This document shows positions 12,356 to 24,400 of a stretch of 64,000 nt of DNA, in pieces; within the stretch, counting starts at the first letter, position 1; the number at the start of each line of letters is the position of its first letter. The position numbers and the translations under genes are program-made. The stretch spans positions 12,637,671 through 12,701,670 of the forward strand of contig OZ007509.1 in assembly GCA_963931865.1 (NCBI GenBank), read 5' to 3'. This stretch comes from Axinella damicornis. Lineage: Eukaryota > Porifera > Demospongiae > Axinellida > Axinellidae. The notes below the pieces were generated by a model. It had not been told where the DNA came from, searched no databases, and was given only the letters and a program-made list of their open reading frames with translations.

Positions 12356-13113
12356 GGGAGGAAGGTTGGAGGAATCATGTGAATATGGTGGTGCAGTGTC
12401 TACACCCTAGGGTGTATGGTTGCCAAGCAACATTTATAAGGGCAACTTGAGGGTGTTCTTATCAAAACACAATTGACAATTAGCATGCATTAGGGTACAA
12501 GTCAGTTCCCAGGCTCATTTACTCTTAACATGTGCTGTCAACGAAAGAGCCTGGTAATATTGGGGTTTCAAACTGTTGACTTCTGGTGCCTGAAATGTGG
12601 CAGCTCCAATCAGATTGCAGTGCAGAATCACGTGGATGCTTGACCGTGTAAAGGTGTGGGGAACAAGCAGCAAGATGAGACCTGAACACAGTTAGCACAG
12701 CATGTGGTGAAGGTCAGAGTTCATTCGTTAGTGGAATGCATTCCTGCACTTTCAGTAACACCCTCCCATTCAGCTGTGAATATCATAGTTCAAAGGTCAG
12801 TGTTTCATACAATCTAACCTACTGCTGTTTCATGTACTGTAGGAGTATATCAGGGGGGTGGGACAAGGTCTGTGCGCACATGGTACAATTAACATTCCAT
12901 AGGTATAGTGCACAATAATATACAAGAAGTATGCGGAACTAGCAGACTAGTAACAGCTCTAGTGCTGACTTATCGCTGGGGTTCGATGGGGTTCGATCGC
13001 TTTATTGACTTCCTACCTGATGCATGCTAAACACTTGAGTGCGGTCGACAAGTCTGCATTTTGCATGGTCACTTACATAACTGCTCAGTACAGGCACATA
13101 GTAGTGTGTAGTG
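12356..13113. other. No gene recognised
   Basis: Sequence between the hAT MITE and the P-type element. It contains isolated short open frames only. Confidence 0.5.
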
Positions 13114-13122
13114 GCTTATACC

Positions 13123-13159
13123 ATAGATAATAGAACTACGTAGAAGGGATTGGAAACGC
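13123..13159 (+). repeat. Left terminal inverted repeat of the P-type element
   Basis: Its 37 bases are the exact reverse complement of 17655..17691. Weaker subterminal similarity continues inward (a caaaaatttt-like block and a gcgcgttrcggt block on both sides). Confidence 0.9.
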
Positions 13160-13271
13160 GTAAAAATTTTGTCATTTCCTGATCCAGAGCGCGTTACGGT
13201 CACGTGATCTACAATCGCAAGCGCGCACTAGCTAGGTACACGCACATCCGCCGGTCGATTTGCGAACGATA

Positions 13272-14170
13272 ATGGCAAGCGAAGTCGTGAGAACCGCTGT
13301 TTCTTCGCTACTGGAGCAGAAAGAGTATCAAGTGAACACCCCAAGAAACATAACTGCGAGGGAAACAGCTAAGACGTTGTTGGAGGTTACTTCTGCTAAT
13401 GCAAACTTGACAATTTTTGATGCGTTTGCTCAGAAGCTGGTGGACGCGATTTGAGGTCTCTTTCCAGCTAGGGCAGCTCACCTAAGTGACAGTGAGTGGA
13501 AGGATGATGACTAACTTCCACGCCTTCCGAACAGAGAAACTTGGGCAATTGTGGCACGACTTATATTCTAAGCTAGGCTGGGAGGATGCCCAAGATCCAA
13601 TGCTAGAACAATATGCGAGTCAAGTTGTGTTTGAGAAGCTGATTTCTAGCCATTTTGGCAATATGACTGCACCCAAAAGATCTGGAAGTGCCACACGACT
13701 AACACCTGTGGAGGAGAACATTCTGCGATATGTATCTGGATACGTTCCATTTAAACTAATGAAAAGGTTTGAAGTGCAAACATCATGCAAGGGAAGCAGC
13801 AGAGTACGTTGAGTGTTTGTCGCACATGTCTGTTGGGGGTAATATAACAGACTTCCCTACATACGCAATGAAATGGCTGGAACAAATCGATCGTGGAGGA
13901 CTCTCTCATGTAAACGATAAGACATTCTCCTTATTTCGCCACATTGAATCCAAAGTACGTGAGCTTTTGCCACATACCCTATTAGCTCCCCGACAGACTC
14001 CTGAGGCAAATAGTAGATCTCTGGGTCACCATTAGAGCTCATGCATTTACCAGTAGCTGGATGGAAGAATTTAAACTCAAGAAGCACAAGTCCTCTGGTA
14101 AGCAGAAGGGAATAAGGAAGACGTTGCAAAGGGCAAACCAAGGAAAAACTGTAACCAGTAAGGAAGAGTA
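13272..14170 (+). pseudogene. Second gene of the P-type element, decayed
   Basis: The sequence opens with ATG (MASEVVRTAVSSLLEQ), reaches TGA at 13452, and resumes in another frame with FHAFRTEKLGQLWHDL and NILRYVSGYVPFKLMKRFE. It shifts by one base near 13775–13790 to HHAREAAEYVECLSHM and shifts again before LWVTIRAHAFTSSWMEEFK, ending with TAG at 14168. Homologous-looking proteins with a VSGY(V/I)xxKL core and a LWVTIRAxxF tail are, as I recall, common uncharacterised proteins in sponge and coral genomes. Introns could explain one of the interruptions but not all. Function is unknown. Its position inside the TIRs, convergent with the transposase, suggests it travels with the element. Confidence 0.65.
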
Positions 14171-14256
14171 GAGTGTTGTGTATAGCTGTACATTTTTGTT
14201 GAACTGCCAGGAAAGGTAGATTTTGGTGTGTATACATGATGCATTATCAAAAATAT

Positions 14257-17155
14257 TCAAATCAGCTTGCAGTATTTACTAGCTAAGTCGGCACTTGAGG
14301 TATGGCTTCCCCTTCTTCTCTTGGGTAGTGGTGTTTCATCAATACTGGTGGACTCCTTCATCTGCTTCCTCTTGCGGCAGTTCCCTCTCACTGGATCGAG
14401 AGCTGCTGATCCCTGGACACGAAGAGAGACTGTGTTGTCTAAGAACTGCCTTGCTGAAGGGTTCTCACTGCGTCCACCACAAGCCCTCTGCTTTCCAAAG
14501 AAACACTCAAGGGGGTCCTGTGTAAGCCTCTCACTGAAGAGGTATTTCGCCCCGGGCTGCTTGAAGATGTACTCTGCCATCTCCACAAAGGAGAGGACTG
14601 CAGGAAGGAAATAACATGCAAATGATGAATTTGAAACCTAACTCAGTCCAAAGACAGTCATCAATAATATTGCATGGTAGCTACAAAAATTAAACCTACT
14701 GGTTATCTGCAATCCTGTCAGGGTTTCCTTGCTAAGACACATGGTTTGTTTCTGAGCTTTGGTGAATCCCTCTCTTTTGTCCACATTCTGTTGCCACTCC
14801 TTGAGGTACCCTAAAAAATCTTCTTTGAGCCACTGTAAGTTGTGAATATAGCTCGGATATGAACACTGTATGTAATAATCTGATTGGCAAATTGCTTACC
14901 TTTAGCCTGCTGTCCTGTGCGGAGCGATATGGTCTCAGGTCTGGCTTCCGATGCTTGAAACATTCAGTGAAACTTCGAGCATTGAAACAATTGCAAACAA
15001 ATCTCTCTGTTTCACTGGTTGTTTCATCTCCAAAAAAGGCAAAGGCATTGGCTACTGTAGAACTCAGCACCTGTTGGTTTGAAAATCATTAAATTACTAT
15101 GTGTAAGGTACTACTAATTACTGTATTCATTAACTTAACCTGTGCAGCAAGGTCAACTCTCATGCGACTGAATGAATTGAGATGGAGGTGCCCACTATTG
15201 AGCTTTGGAAGTAGAGTTAGGGCAGATGCGGTGTTACTCTGGTGGTAGAGCTGTGTCAGATGTTGCCAACTGATGTGTTTTCCATTTATCTAGATTGTGA
15301 GGAAATGTCATTTTCCATGACATTAATTTTGAAAGGAATAATATGATTTTACTTACCCAGAGTTGCCTGCTGTTATTGTGGGCGAAGGAGTGCGACCAAC
15401 AGTTTCTGGTGGTCTTCACAAGATGTGGCACGTCTGAAATAAAGAAAAGTGGACGCTTATCCTTGCTGAATGGGTTGATGGTCTTGTATGTTGGATCGTC
15501 TTGGCCACATTTGTGCATATTGAAGAATTTCCTGTTGGTAGAAGCTCCATCACAACACAGTGCTATCACTTTCAAGCCACAGCCCTTGAGATTTCGCACT
15601 ACATCCCAAACTATTGGGAACAGCTGTACACCAGATGCAGTTGTTGTTGTGAACTGGGCATATGGGTACTCAAGGTTAGTGAGTAACCCCCGAACCATGA
15701 AAACGAGCATATGTGTGGCGACAGTGGCAGGTATAAACGTGTCACAGCTTTCAGTGGCTTCACTCAGTGCATTTAGCTGACTATTGAAATCGCCTAAATT
15801 TACAAAGCCAACCACTTGACCAGTGTGCCTATCGTACACTAAATCTTCTCTGATCTTCACCTCATCAAAAGCAACAGCTACAAACTTATCATATCCTTGC
15901 ATTGTAGCGACTTTTGCTTCCTTCATCAGTTGCTCGTTGACCTCTGCTTGAATGCCAACGGCACCTCTCACTACATGGGTGTAATCCCTCAGAGTACGTT
16001 CAGATGGCAGTGTCAGAAAGCCTGATGTTCTCATGGCATGATATGCTGCTGAAGATAGCATCTTCAGGTGAAGGCACCATTTGATTATTACTGGATGCCA
16101 GCGTACATGGCGCTTATCTGTGCGTATAGCTTGCAGTTGTTGGTCCCAGAAGAGCTGCTGAAAGGAGCCTTCAGTGAACTCACTGACAATAGCGTCATTG
16201 TGGTCTTCCATTATCTGTGACAGATCACTATGCAAATCTTGATCTATCTCAATACAACTCTTCCCCATCAATTCCTTAATTCTCTCCTTCAATCTCTTCA
16301 CTGTCTTCTCTGCTGAATTTGATCTGGATTTCAATTCCTTGTACCTCTCAGCCTTCTCTGGAGTTGAAAGATATCGGTAGTTCATTGTACTTGAAGTGGA
16401 GGTGTGTCGGGATGGCGAACGTGTGACCCAGCGGCTATGCATCACCCGAAGCCCAGCACGGTATGAGATGCACTTGTAACACTTACTGCCATGGCAAAGG
16501 ATTTCACACTTTGAAGCTCTAACTGTGAAATGGTACAGCTGGCCGTTGAGTGTGATTGGTCCCTGTTCATCAAGATAAACACTCGTAGAACCATCTTTTG
16601 CGACAACTCTCTTTCCCTTCTTGCTGTTCAACATGGATACATACTTCTCATCTGGATGACCAGTGCTCACTGTTGCGGTATCAAGAACGTGAATCAAGTG
16701 CTGAAGACTTTTGGAATCCAAATGTGGAGGGATTGCGTGTAATGGTTGACACTGACACCGGTCAAGCTTGTGACCATATACAAACGCCTCCCATGTGAAA
16801 TCCATTCCTATTGTGATGCAGTGGCTGACTCGTAGAGGTTTACAGAGGCGAATTGTGGTGTCAGAAATTGATTGATCACTCCATGCATGTGATGGTAGCA
16901 CAATGGATGCTTTCAAGAATTGAAAAGACACTTTAAGACCCTGGCATAGAGGTATATATGACAATATTACATACATACAATTCTGCATTGGTAATAATAT
17001 CCATTTACCTTCTCTTTTATGTACTCTCTGTACTTCTTAGTGCCTTTCTTGGGAGGTCTTCCTATTGGTTTGCACTGAGATTTCTGTCGCTTTCTCTCCC
17101 AATTCTTCTCCGCCTTTGAAGGATACTTCCTCCCCATACTCTCTGGTTTTTCCAA
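14257..17155 (-). CDS. P-element-type (THAP9-like) transposase
   Basis: Six exons: 17155..17009, 16940..15357, 15289..15140, 15070..14900, 14832..14700 and 14597..14257. All have proper splice signals and I saw no lesion. Family signatures in order: a basic N-terminus (GRPPKKGTKKYREY), a Cys-rich patch (CHGSKCYKC), a leucine-rich coiled coil near 16290–16370, FLTLPSERTLRDY, VAFDEVKIREDLVY, LCCDGASTNRKFF, DVPHLVKTTRN, and near the C-terminus LFSERLTQDPLECFFGKQR, which is hallmark sequence of the P/THAP9 family. These proteins cut and paste the element in the nucleus using an RNase-H-like fold with a GTP-binding insertion. I see no N-terminal THAP zinc finger; the short basic first exon may bind the ends instead. 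The gene converges on the decayed plus-strand gene at 13272. Confidence 0.88.
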
Positions 17156-17654
17156 ACTTTACTGTGTAGTAGGTATGTAGCAACAAGTGTAAGTTCAATC
17201 TATATAAGATATTCGTTGCTTGCAATTTAAACTTTGTTGCAAAAATTACACAATATAATATTGCCTGAAGCATGTGCATGAAGATTAAACCAACAAAAAA
17301 AATGGTGCAAATCCTTATTCAGTGTAACCTCGGCATGTAACATTCATACAGGTATGGCATGGTATGATTGAACCTGCTGTTGCATTGATTGGGAACCTGG
17401 AATAACTACACAACCACTAACGGTAAGATACAAGACATTACCCACCTTCTACACTCAAGAGCTCCGCCTCGACACCCTCGCAGTTAAGTGCTGTGAATGT
17501 GCTTAGTGGTATTAGCTTGCTAAACGGCTTCACCGTTTCCGCACGTCACCGCTGCTGTTGTATACACAGAGCGTAGTGTATGGCAACCGCACGGCAACCG
17601 CAACGCGCCCCGATCCTCCCACGGATAGTGACGTCATTTACCGTAAAATTTTTG

Positions 17655-17691
17655 GCGTTTCCAATCCCTTCTACGTAGTTCTATTATCTAT
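17655..17691 (-). repeat. Right terminal inverted repeat of the P-type element
   Basis: Exact reverse complement of the left repeat. It is followed directly by the target-site copy gcttatacc. Confidence 0.9.
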
Positions 17692-17839
17692 GCTTATACC
17701 CAGTTCGGTCACAGTATTTGCATGGAGGTTACTCTTCAGGATGCATTGAAAGCGCAATGCAGCCTTCTTCCACGGAGAAAAGCAGTAGAACGACTTTGCA
17801 TTACGTCATACAAAATGACAGTGCATGTGATCTTGTCCT

Positions 17840-17840
<1 letters not shown>

Positions 17841-17879
<39 letters not shown>
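17841..17879 (+). repeat. Poly-C run (39 bases)
   Basis: Uninterrupted C tract 140 bp beyond the right target copy of the P-type element. Confidence 0.95.
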
Positions 17880-18009
17880 ACGGGGGTATATGGTGGTGTG
17901 ATATCCTCAACAGGCCCCACCCATCGCCCTCCCAAAGCCATAGCCACTCATTATATGCATAATTTTATATGCATCGTTATTTATATACTGCTGTAGTAGG
18001 TATTGAGTG

Positions 18010-18345
18010 CTGGTGGCAGCCACCTAATGGGGTGGCTGTTTGAACATTGGACTGCTTATCACAAGGTCGCTGGTTCATCTCCCACCATAGTATAGGATTC
18101 TGTCTTAGGGGTCTACTCAGCTCTACCCTAGAAAATGAACAAGTGTTGTCTCGAAAGTGTTTCCATCCAAAGCAGTTTACACCACATCCTTCAGAGGGGA
18201 TGTAAAGCCATTGTTCCCATGGTACCTGTTAATGCTAGCATTTGATTATCTGGTCTCCTCATTAGCCACTCTACATGATGGTTTCTGATCTGCTCATTAG
18301 CCACTCTACATGGTGGTTTCTCTTGCAAAAAAGGAAAAAAATCTA
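18010..18345 (+). mobile_element. Older copy of the same tRNA-derived SINE
   Basis: The body matches the SINE at 34757 (cagtttacaccacatccttc, then ggggatgtaaagcc), but the tRNA-like head is degenerate. The 3' end motif (cattagccactctacat) is duplicated in tandem before an A-rich tail. Confidence 0.75.
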
Positions 18346-18425
18346 CGGAACACCAGCTGCTGTAATAATGAAGGGTTGTGCATATTCATGAGTGAAAGGC
18401 ATAGCTGTGTCCTCTTTCTCTGTAG

Positions 18426-18470
18426 GTTGACTCATCACACCACCTGGCAAGGAGTGCTCTTACTGGACGT
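18426..18470 (+). pseudogene. Relic of the GFAT last exon near the 3' end of copy B
   Basis: After a good acceptor (ctctttctctgtag) the sequence reads VDSSHHLARS, aligning with VDCPRHLAKS at 49325, the GFAT C-terminal tail. It then loses similarity and the normal stop. It lies on the plus strand, convergent with the Kelch–kinase gene, as the tail at 49325 is with copy C. Confidence 0.55.
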
Positions 18471-19078
18471 GCTGAATATCAGATACTGTATCTGGTTGGA
18501 TTTTCTGATTCCTGAAGGACCCGAACAAGCCATTTATGAGACACTTGACACTATTGTGTGGTTTTCCAGTCTGTAGTGAACCGTATGAATTTTGCTTTTC
18601 CATTTCCATTGAATAGTTCAGTCAATATTCATTCCCATCAGTGGTGGCAAATGAGTATGATTAGCAGTACTGCATACCATTAGCAAGAAGGCATGTGCCC
18701 ATGCCATCCAAGCGTGCCCATGGGCATGGACATCTTGGACCTCTGGGCATGAGATTGACTAAAGAAGTGTGAAATATGAACACGAAAAGTATGTACTGTG
18801 ATGAGTGCATTATTTTTCAAGATTATGATATTAAAGTGGGTGAACTAAGGAATAATATCATAGACTCGGTAGAGTCTATATGTAGGGATACGACGTACAC
18901 GCAATATATGCTAATACAAAAAAATCTCTCCAAATCTCAGAAACGGTAGCTACACTAATAAGCCTTTATAACCACATACCGTTCATCTTCGAGTGTTTTC
19001 ATGACCAACAAGACTCCTCGCGTCGCGAAAACCCGTCGCGAAAGTACCACACCAGGCACTCGCAAAACGGGCAAATTG

Positions 19079-19082
19079 TTTT

Positions 19083-19131
<49 letters not shown>

Positions 19132-19140
19132 TTCTTCTTC
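19079..19140 (+). repeat. CTTT / CTT microsatellite
   Basis: About 13 tttc units followed by ttc units, inside the unclassified repeat. Copy 2 (44094–44108) keeps only about three units. Confidence 0.95.
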
Positions 19141-19326
19141 AGACAACTTAGCTCAACGTTGCCTCTATCTGTCACGATGGTTTTCGCACGAAACAGCAGC
19201 ATTTTCAACCGAGCAGTGCAACGTCCCATCGCTTTTTCGCTACCTCCAAGTCTTCACCAGGCGGCTGCAGCTGCCCACTCAATAACTATGGCTTCGTTTG
19301 TCACGCTCACGCCATTTTCACGTTTG

Positions 19327-19339
19327 TACGCATGCGCAC
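19327..19339. promoter_or_regulatory. NRF1-like palindrome inside repeat copy 1
   Basis: tacgcatgcgcac matches the GCGCATGCGC-type NRF1 consensus closely. The same site is kept at 44289..44301 in copy 2, so it belongs to the repeat. Promoter activity is only a possibility. Confidence 0.35.
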
Positions 19340-20410
19340 TTAAACGATCACTTAGCAACGAACGTAATTATTACTCAAGATCGCTCAATTAGAAACAGCA
19401 AGGAAGCAGCGTTGATCATTGCCAATAGAGCGGCTGCATTGACGTAACAAAACCACGTGACTGAGTACTTCCGCATGGCAAAAGAACATGGAGTTCAATG
19501 GCAGCTGGACGGAAACTAGTAGCTCACTTGTACTCGAGGTCGCGTAGCTGCTCGATCTAATCGGCATGGTAACTGCGCTACAGTGATAGTTGACACAGTA
19601 GTACTTCGTAAGTTCCGAGCGGCTTGCGTTTCTGAGATCACTGTAGAAATTACTGCTTTCTTGCCATGCAGTCTTATGAGAGAAACGGAATATAACGGAG
19701 GACGTTTCGGTTGTTTTACGGCCGGAGACGTCAAACGCAGCCGCTCTATCAAACGAGGCACTCTTTATAAGACTGAGGTTAGTCCCTGTACGCTTGATTT
19801 AGCTATATTGCTACCTATACTGTATTCTGTGAGCAGGGTGAATGCCTATCTCAACCCTCAACACCATATCATGAATGTCCCTAGCTACTATAATAAACTG
19901 CCTATGCTATGGTCTTCGAGCTTCAGACAGGGAGAACCGTCAGTGGCTTTGTCATCCATCTAGGGAACAGTTGACTTGAGATGCCCGGGTCTGATTCTTC
20001 AGCCAATGCTGGAAGTATATTACCTGAGTCATATACCAAGGCAAGGACACCTACTGCCCAGGTGCCTGTGAGGTCACTGACTTCTGCAGCAAACTTCAAC
20101 TCAAACATGCGCCTGGTGCCCCAAAAAATTACATAAACAAGTAATAAAAAACATTTAAAATGTAGCAGGATGTAGGGATACCAGAACGGCAAAAAGTAAG
20201 GAAACAAGAGGGATGATCGAACATAACAGTGAAGTATACAATCACCCCTACATATCTTTTTTCATTGTACGCAGTGTATATATGGAAGAAGATCTCTGTA
20301 GGGGGGTTGTATACTTCACTGTTATGTTCGATCATCCTTCTTGTTTCCTTACTTTTTGCCGTTCTGGTATCCCTACATCCTGCTACATTTTAAATGTTTT
20401 TTATTACTTG

Positions 20411-21430
20411 TGATATTATAACTAGCTACAGTTCCCCATCTGTTGCCTGTATGCCCTCATGCATTTAATCCCCCCACCTGATAAAAGCACAAAATGTGCG
20501 TAGCATGATTGCAGCCATGTATTCTTTTGTTCTGCTAGTGAGTATGAGAATCCTCAGGCAAAGCCTCACAAGTCATAATTGTGACCCATGTATCAAAAAC
20601 CATTGGGGTTTTACAATGTTCACATTCAAGTTGTATTGTACCTGCATGTCCTTAAGATTATAAAGTAGATCTGCTTGCATGACTCTCATTGTTCCATTGT
20701 TGACCATTCTATACTCAGACTCGATATACTCTCACTCTCTGCATCCATTCATAAAACAACACAGTCATGATCCTCTGATACCCACCTCAACCAGGCATGG
20801 GAATTGAGGCTACAAAGCAGATCCACACTCATTAGCTAAACTCATTATTCCATTCCTGCACTACTCAAATTCTAGGTCACATTCCAGATTCCATTCTCTA
20901 CAAGTTGATCAATTCTGAAAAATTCTGAACATTCCTCATTAATTTCACTCACATTCCAGTTCGTGTGAGTGTTACCAAAATTAGAAAGCAAACTTGGATT
21001 TTCCCAGCAGTGATGTGAAATTGGTATGAAACCATTAAATTCCATCCAGAGCTCTCAATCCTCTATACGGCCCCATCAAGTGATACAAAGTCAATTAATT
21101 TAACATGTATACCCGGGAAATTCAATTCCTGAGGTGAAACTCTGTCTTATCAAGAGATACAACACCCTGTTTCAATTCCAGAGCTCAGACTTCAAATGCA
21201 CACCACTCATGCAAGCATAAATTTAATTGTGCTCTTTTAAAAATTGATGAAAACTGGCTCAACACTTACAAATATCTTGATCCAAAGAGTATTATCATAA
21301 AATATAATGTGTGGATGTTACATGTAACTGTACAAGAAGGATAAGGAAATAGCTTCAACTGTGGGTACATTTTGTACATCAAGTCAAGACTTAGCTGCAA
21401 GTTGGAGGAGTTCCAAGCTATTAAGTGGTA
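20411..21430. other. 3' flank of Kelch–kinase copy B
   Basis: Likely 3' untranslated and intergenic sequence. A stretch rich in attcc phrases lies at 20840–20960. No further feature was recognised. Confidence 0.5.
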
Positions 21431-24400
21431 CTATGCGTTGTGTGGTTCACTCAGTTCAGTGATGATATCATTAGCAGAGGGTCTTGCATTCCTGTCCTCA
21501 GCTAGGCACCGTCGGATGAGTGCCATCGTGCTCGGGTGTCGGATGGAACGAATCAAACGTTGGCGATCAGCCACCTCAGGGAAGCGAGCTGTGTACATTT
21601 CCACCAGTAGTACTCCGAAGCTGAAGATGTCCATTTTTGGAGACTGGAGAGCAGCATTCCCAACCTCAGGAGCTGCGTAGGTGGGATTACCAGGGGCAGC
21701 GGTCCTCAGCCTCTGAAGTAAGTTGACAGAGCCGTAGTCAGAGACTTTGGCCCTCCAGCTGTTGTTGGGCCCAGGATCCAGTAGAACATTGGCACTGCTA
21801 ACGTCTCGGTGTATTATAGGTGTTGGGTGCATCAGGTGGAGGTAGTTGAGGGCTCGGGCCACATCCAGGGCGATGGAGTTGATCTGATTCGGTGAAAACA
21901 CACGCTCATTCTCCAGCTCTCTTCGTACAGTGGTTGGCATCAGTTCAGTGAGGATGATCAGCTCTCCCCGAAGGGTGGCTCCGATAAACTGGAGGAGGTT
22001 GGGGTGGCGAACTCGGGCTGCCATGTTCATTTCACGGATGAACAGAAGGCGGTTGTAGTTGGAGGCTATCTGTCCATAGAGGCACTTTGCTGCCACGTTG
22101 GTTTCACGAAATCTTGCAACTCTGACAACAGCCCAGCCTCCTCTCCCCAGCTCTTCCTCTGAGAGGTTGATCTCATCCCTCCGTACTACCCACAAGGGAT
22201 CCATTTCCTCCAGCCCAGCTTCTTCAGCTCTCCTTTCTGCATCCTCCACTCTCCTTTCTGCATCCTCCGCTCTCCTTTCTGCATCCTCCACTCCCCTTTC
22301 TGTATCCTCTGCTCTCCTTTCTGCTTCCTCTGCTCTGAGTTCTGCTGCTTGTACCCTTTGCTGGAGATCTGCAGCTTGGGTGTTGGCTTCATCCAGAGAC
22401 TGCTGAAGATTTCGAAGACGCTCTTCCGCCTCTCGTACACCATGCTCGGCAGTAGTGGCCCTTTCCTGAAGGGCTCTTTTATCTGCTTGTGATCGTTGCA
22501 GGGCTACCTCAAGGGTCCTATTCTGCTGCTGTGCAGTGTCACGCTGTACTTGGAGGTTCTGTGATCGTCGCTGGACTTGCTGAACTTCTGATTGGAGATC
22601 TCGGTTCCTCCTTTCAACCTCCTGGATCCTCCGCTCTAGGGCTTGCTCTCGTGCAAGTGATCCTCGATGAGTATATCCTATTGTCGTGTGCACTCTAGAG
22701 GTAGCTCCTCTCTCTTGCATACCCTTTCCAACCTTCTCTGGGAATTCTCGCTGCTTCATTTTTACTCTACTGGGCGACTCCACCTGTACCATTAAGGCTG
22801 AGGGAGAAGGAGTGGATAAGTTAGAAGCAAGTGTTGTTTTACCAACCTACACTTTATCCAGCATTGATATCAAACTTTAGTGCAAAGCAGCAGATGACAA
22901 TGCAGTAGGGACAAGCCACCTGGCAACTGAATGCTGTTACAACAGTCAGCTCAAAAGTGGGAAGCTACAGTAGCAGTAAACTGGGACAGACAAGTGAGTT
23001 GTACAGACGTCACAGGGAGTGATGACTGCAGTGACAAGGTACAATGGCATGCTCCAGCATTTCAAGCTGGTCACTAGATACTGCTACATGCAGGAGTTGT
23101 AGATGGATAGCAGAATACCCAGCGGTGCTCAAATATGTACGATTGTTTCAGGGAGCCTGAGGGTGTGATCCCGGCAGTGTGACATTAGCACAACAGAATG
23201 AAGTAAGGAGGTTGGAAGGTGCCAATTAATGGTCGGTAATCACTATCAGTTCACTACAGACTGCCAGGTTAAGGTTTGACACCAGCATGCTCCTGCATGT
23301 TTCATGTGAACATGCTCAGTACAGATATTTCTACATGATCTGTAGATGACTATATAGAAGTATATAACACCGTAATATCTGAACTGACTGTGCAGAATTC
23401 CAGCTATTCAGTATATCCCCCAATACAGCATGCATCATTATCTGTTGAATAAATCAGGTCATACCGTGTTCAGCTTTCTTCTGTTTCATTTTATCAAGTG
23501 CCACTGCTCTCTGTGGCGTCCCCAGCTGGCTGCTGTCAGCCACACCCACCAGGACCCACTGTCTAGAGGAGGGAGTGTCTCCAGACTGAACTGACTCTGG
23601 GGGAGGAGAGACGGTACACAAGTATCAACTTAATTCCTTAGAAACACTTGGACACTCATGCCAGGTAAGCCAGTGGCTGGATAGTACAGTCATAGTGATG
23701 TAATGTAAATAAAGTGTAGATGTTACCCATTGGGCAATTATCACCATCTTCCGCCTATGGTTAATCAGTCCCAATGTTGCTAAGGGCAAGAGGATGGGCT
23801 ATAGATATGCACTGTCATGTTCACCAATACTGGGTAGTGAGTCTATTGGCACTGACACATTCTGTGTACACAGGATGTGAAATGGTAGCCTATAGCTAGT
23901 CCCTTGACTCACCCAGCATGAGAAGAAGGGGAGTGGGTGGAGTTTGGGAGTTTGGGTGCTCCATTGTATTCCATGAGCATTGGCATAGGTAATCGTACAA
24001 CCTTCAGGCAGCTATGACTGCTAAGCGGAAGTCATGCACTACACCCATAGACTTTGTTGTATACACAAATTTAAGCGAGAGGTGGTTTCATTCTTTGTGC
24101 CATCCAATCTGCCATACTGCAAGCAATCAAAGCTAGACATGAGAATATGCAGCCTCCATTGTTACAATGTGTACTGACTGTGCATCAGGGGCTGACTGAT
24201 TCAGTTGTTGCATCACCTCATTAGCCTCATTCCCTGACCATTCTCATGTCCAACTTTGATTGTTTGTATAGTATGGCAAACTGGACAGCACAAAGAATGA
24301 AAGTACCTCTCCCTTACTGACATGCATGTCACTAGCTATGCCACACATACCAGGAGACGGGACACTATTAGACAATGAGTCCAAGTGTATGTCAATTAGC

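Larger units (their letters stand above)
13122..17692. mobile_element. P-superfamily DNA transposon, structurally complete
   Basis: A 4.57-kb element is bounded by 37-bp terminal inverted repeats (13123..13159 and 17655..17691; outer end atagataatagaactacgta). Both sides are flanked by gcttatacc (13114..13122 and 17692..17700). Two parses are possible: TIRs beginning CATAG with a 7-bp duplication, or TIRs beginning ATAG with a 9-bp duplication. Drosophila P makes 8 bp and begins with CA. The element contains a minus-strand six-exon transposase and a decayed plus-strand gene converging on it. Confidence 0.85.
18861..20410. mobile_element. 1.5-kb unclassified repeat, copy 1, with terminal hairpins
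   Basis: Aligned with 43878..45021 over most of its length. The left end is a 7-bp-stem hairpin (TAGACTC-ggta-GAGTCTA, 18861..18878). The right end is a roughly 115-bp inverted repeat (20138..20252 with 20297..20410). The middle holds a CTTT microsatellite, a CpG-rich stretch and an NRF1-like palindrome. No transposase is visible, so it is probably a non-autonomous element. Copy 1 has about 350 bp (roughly 19410–19745) that copy 2 lacks. Confidence 0.7.

Noticed and set aside
17155..17690. N-terminal THAP zinc finger for the P-type transposase
   Set aside because: No C2CH pattern with the AVPTF-like motif was found between the first exon and the right TIR.
19001..19392. Small protein encoded in the unclassified repeat
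   Set aside because: The frame differs between the two repeat copies and is altered by the microsatellite and indels, so it is not conserved as protein.
22229..22354. CRISPR-like regular repeats
   Set aside because: The units are contiguous with no unique spacers, lie in a coding exon and encode coiled-coil heptads.
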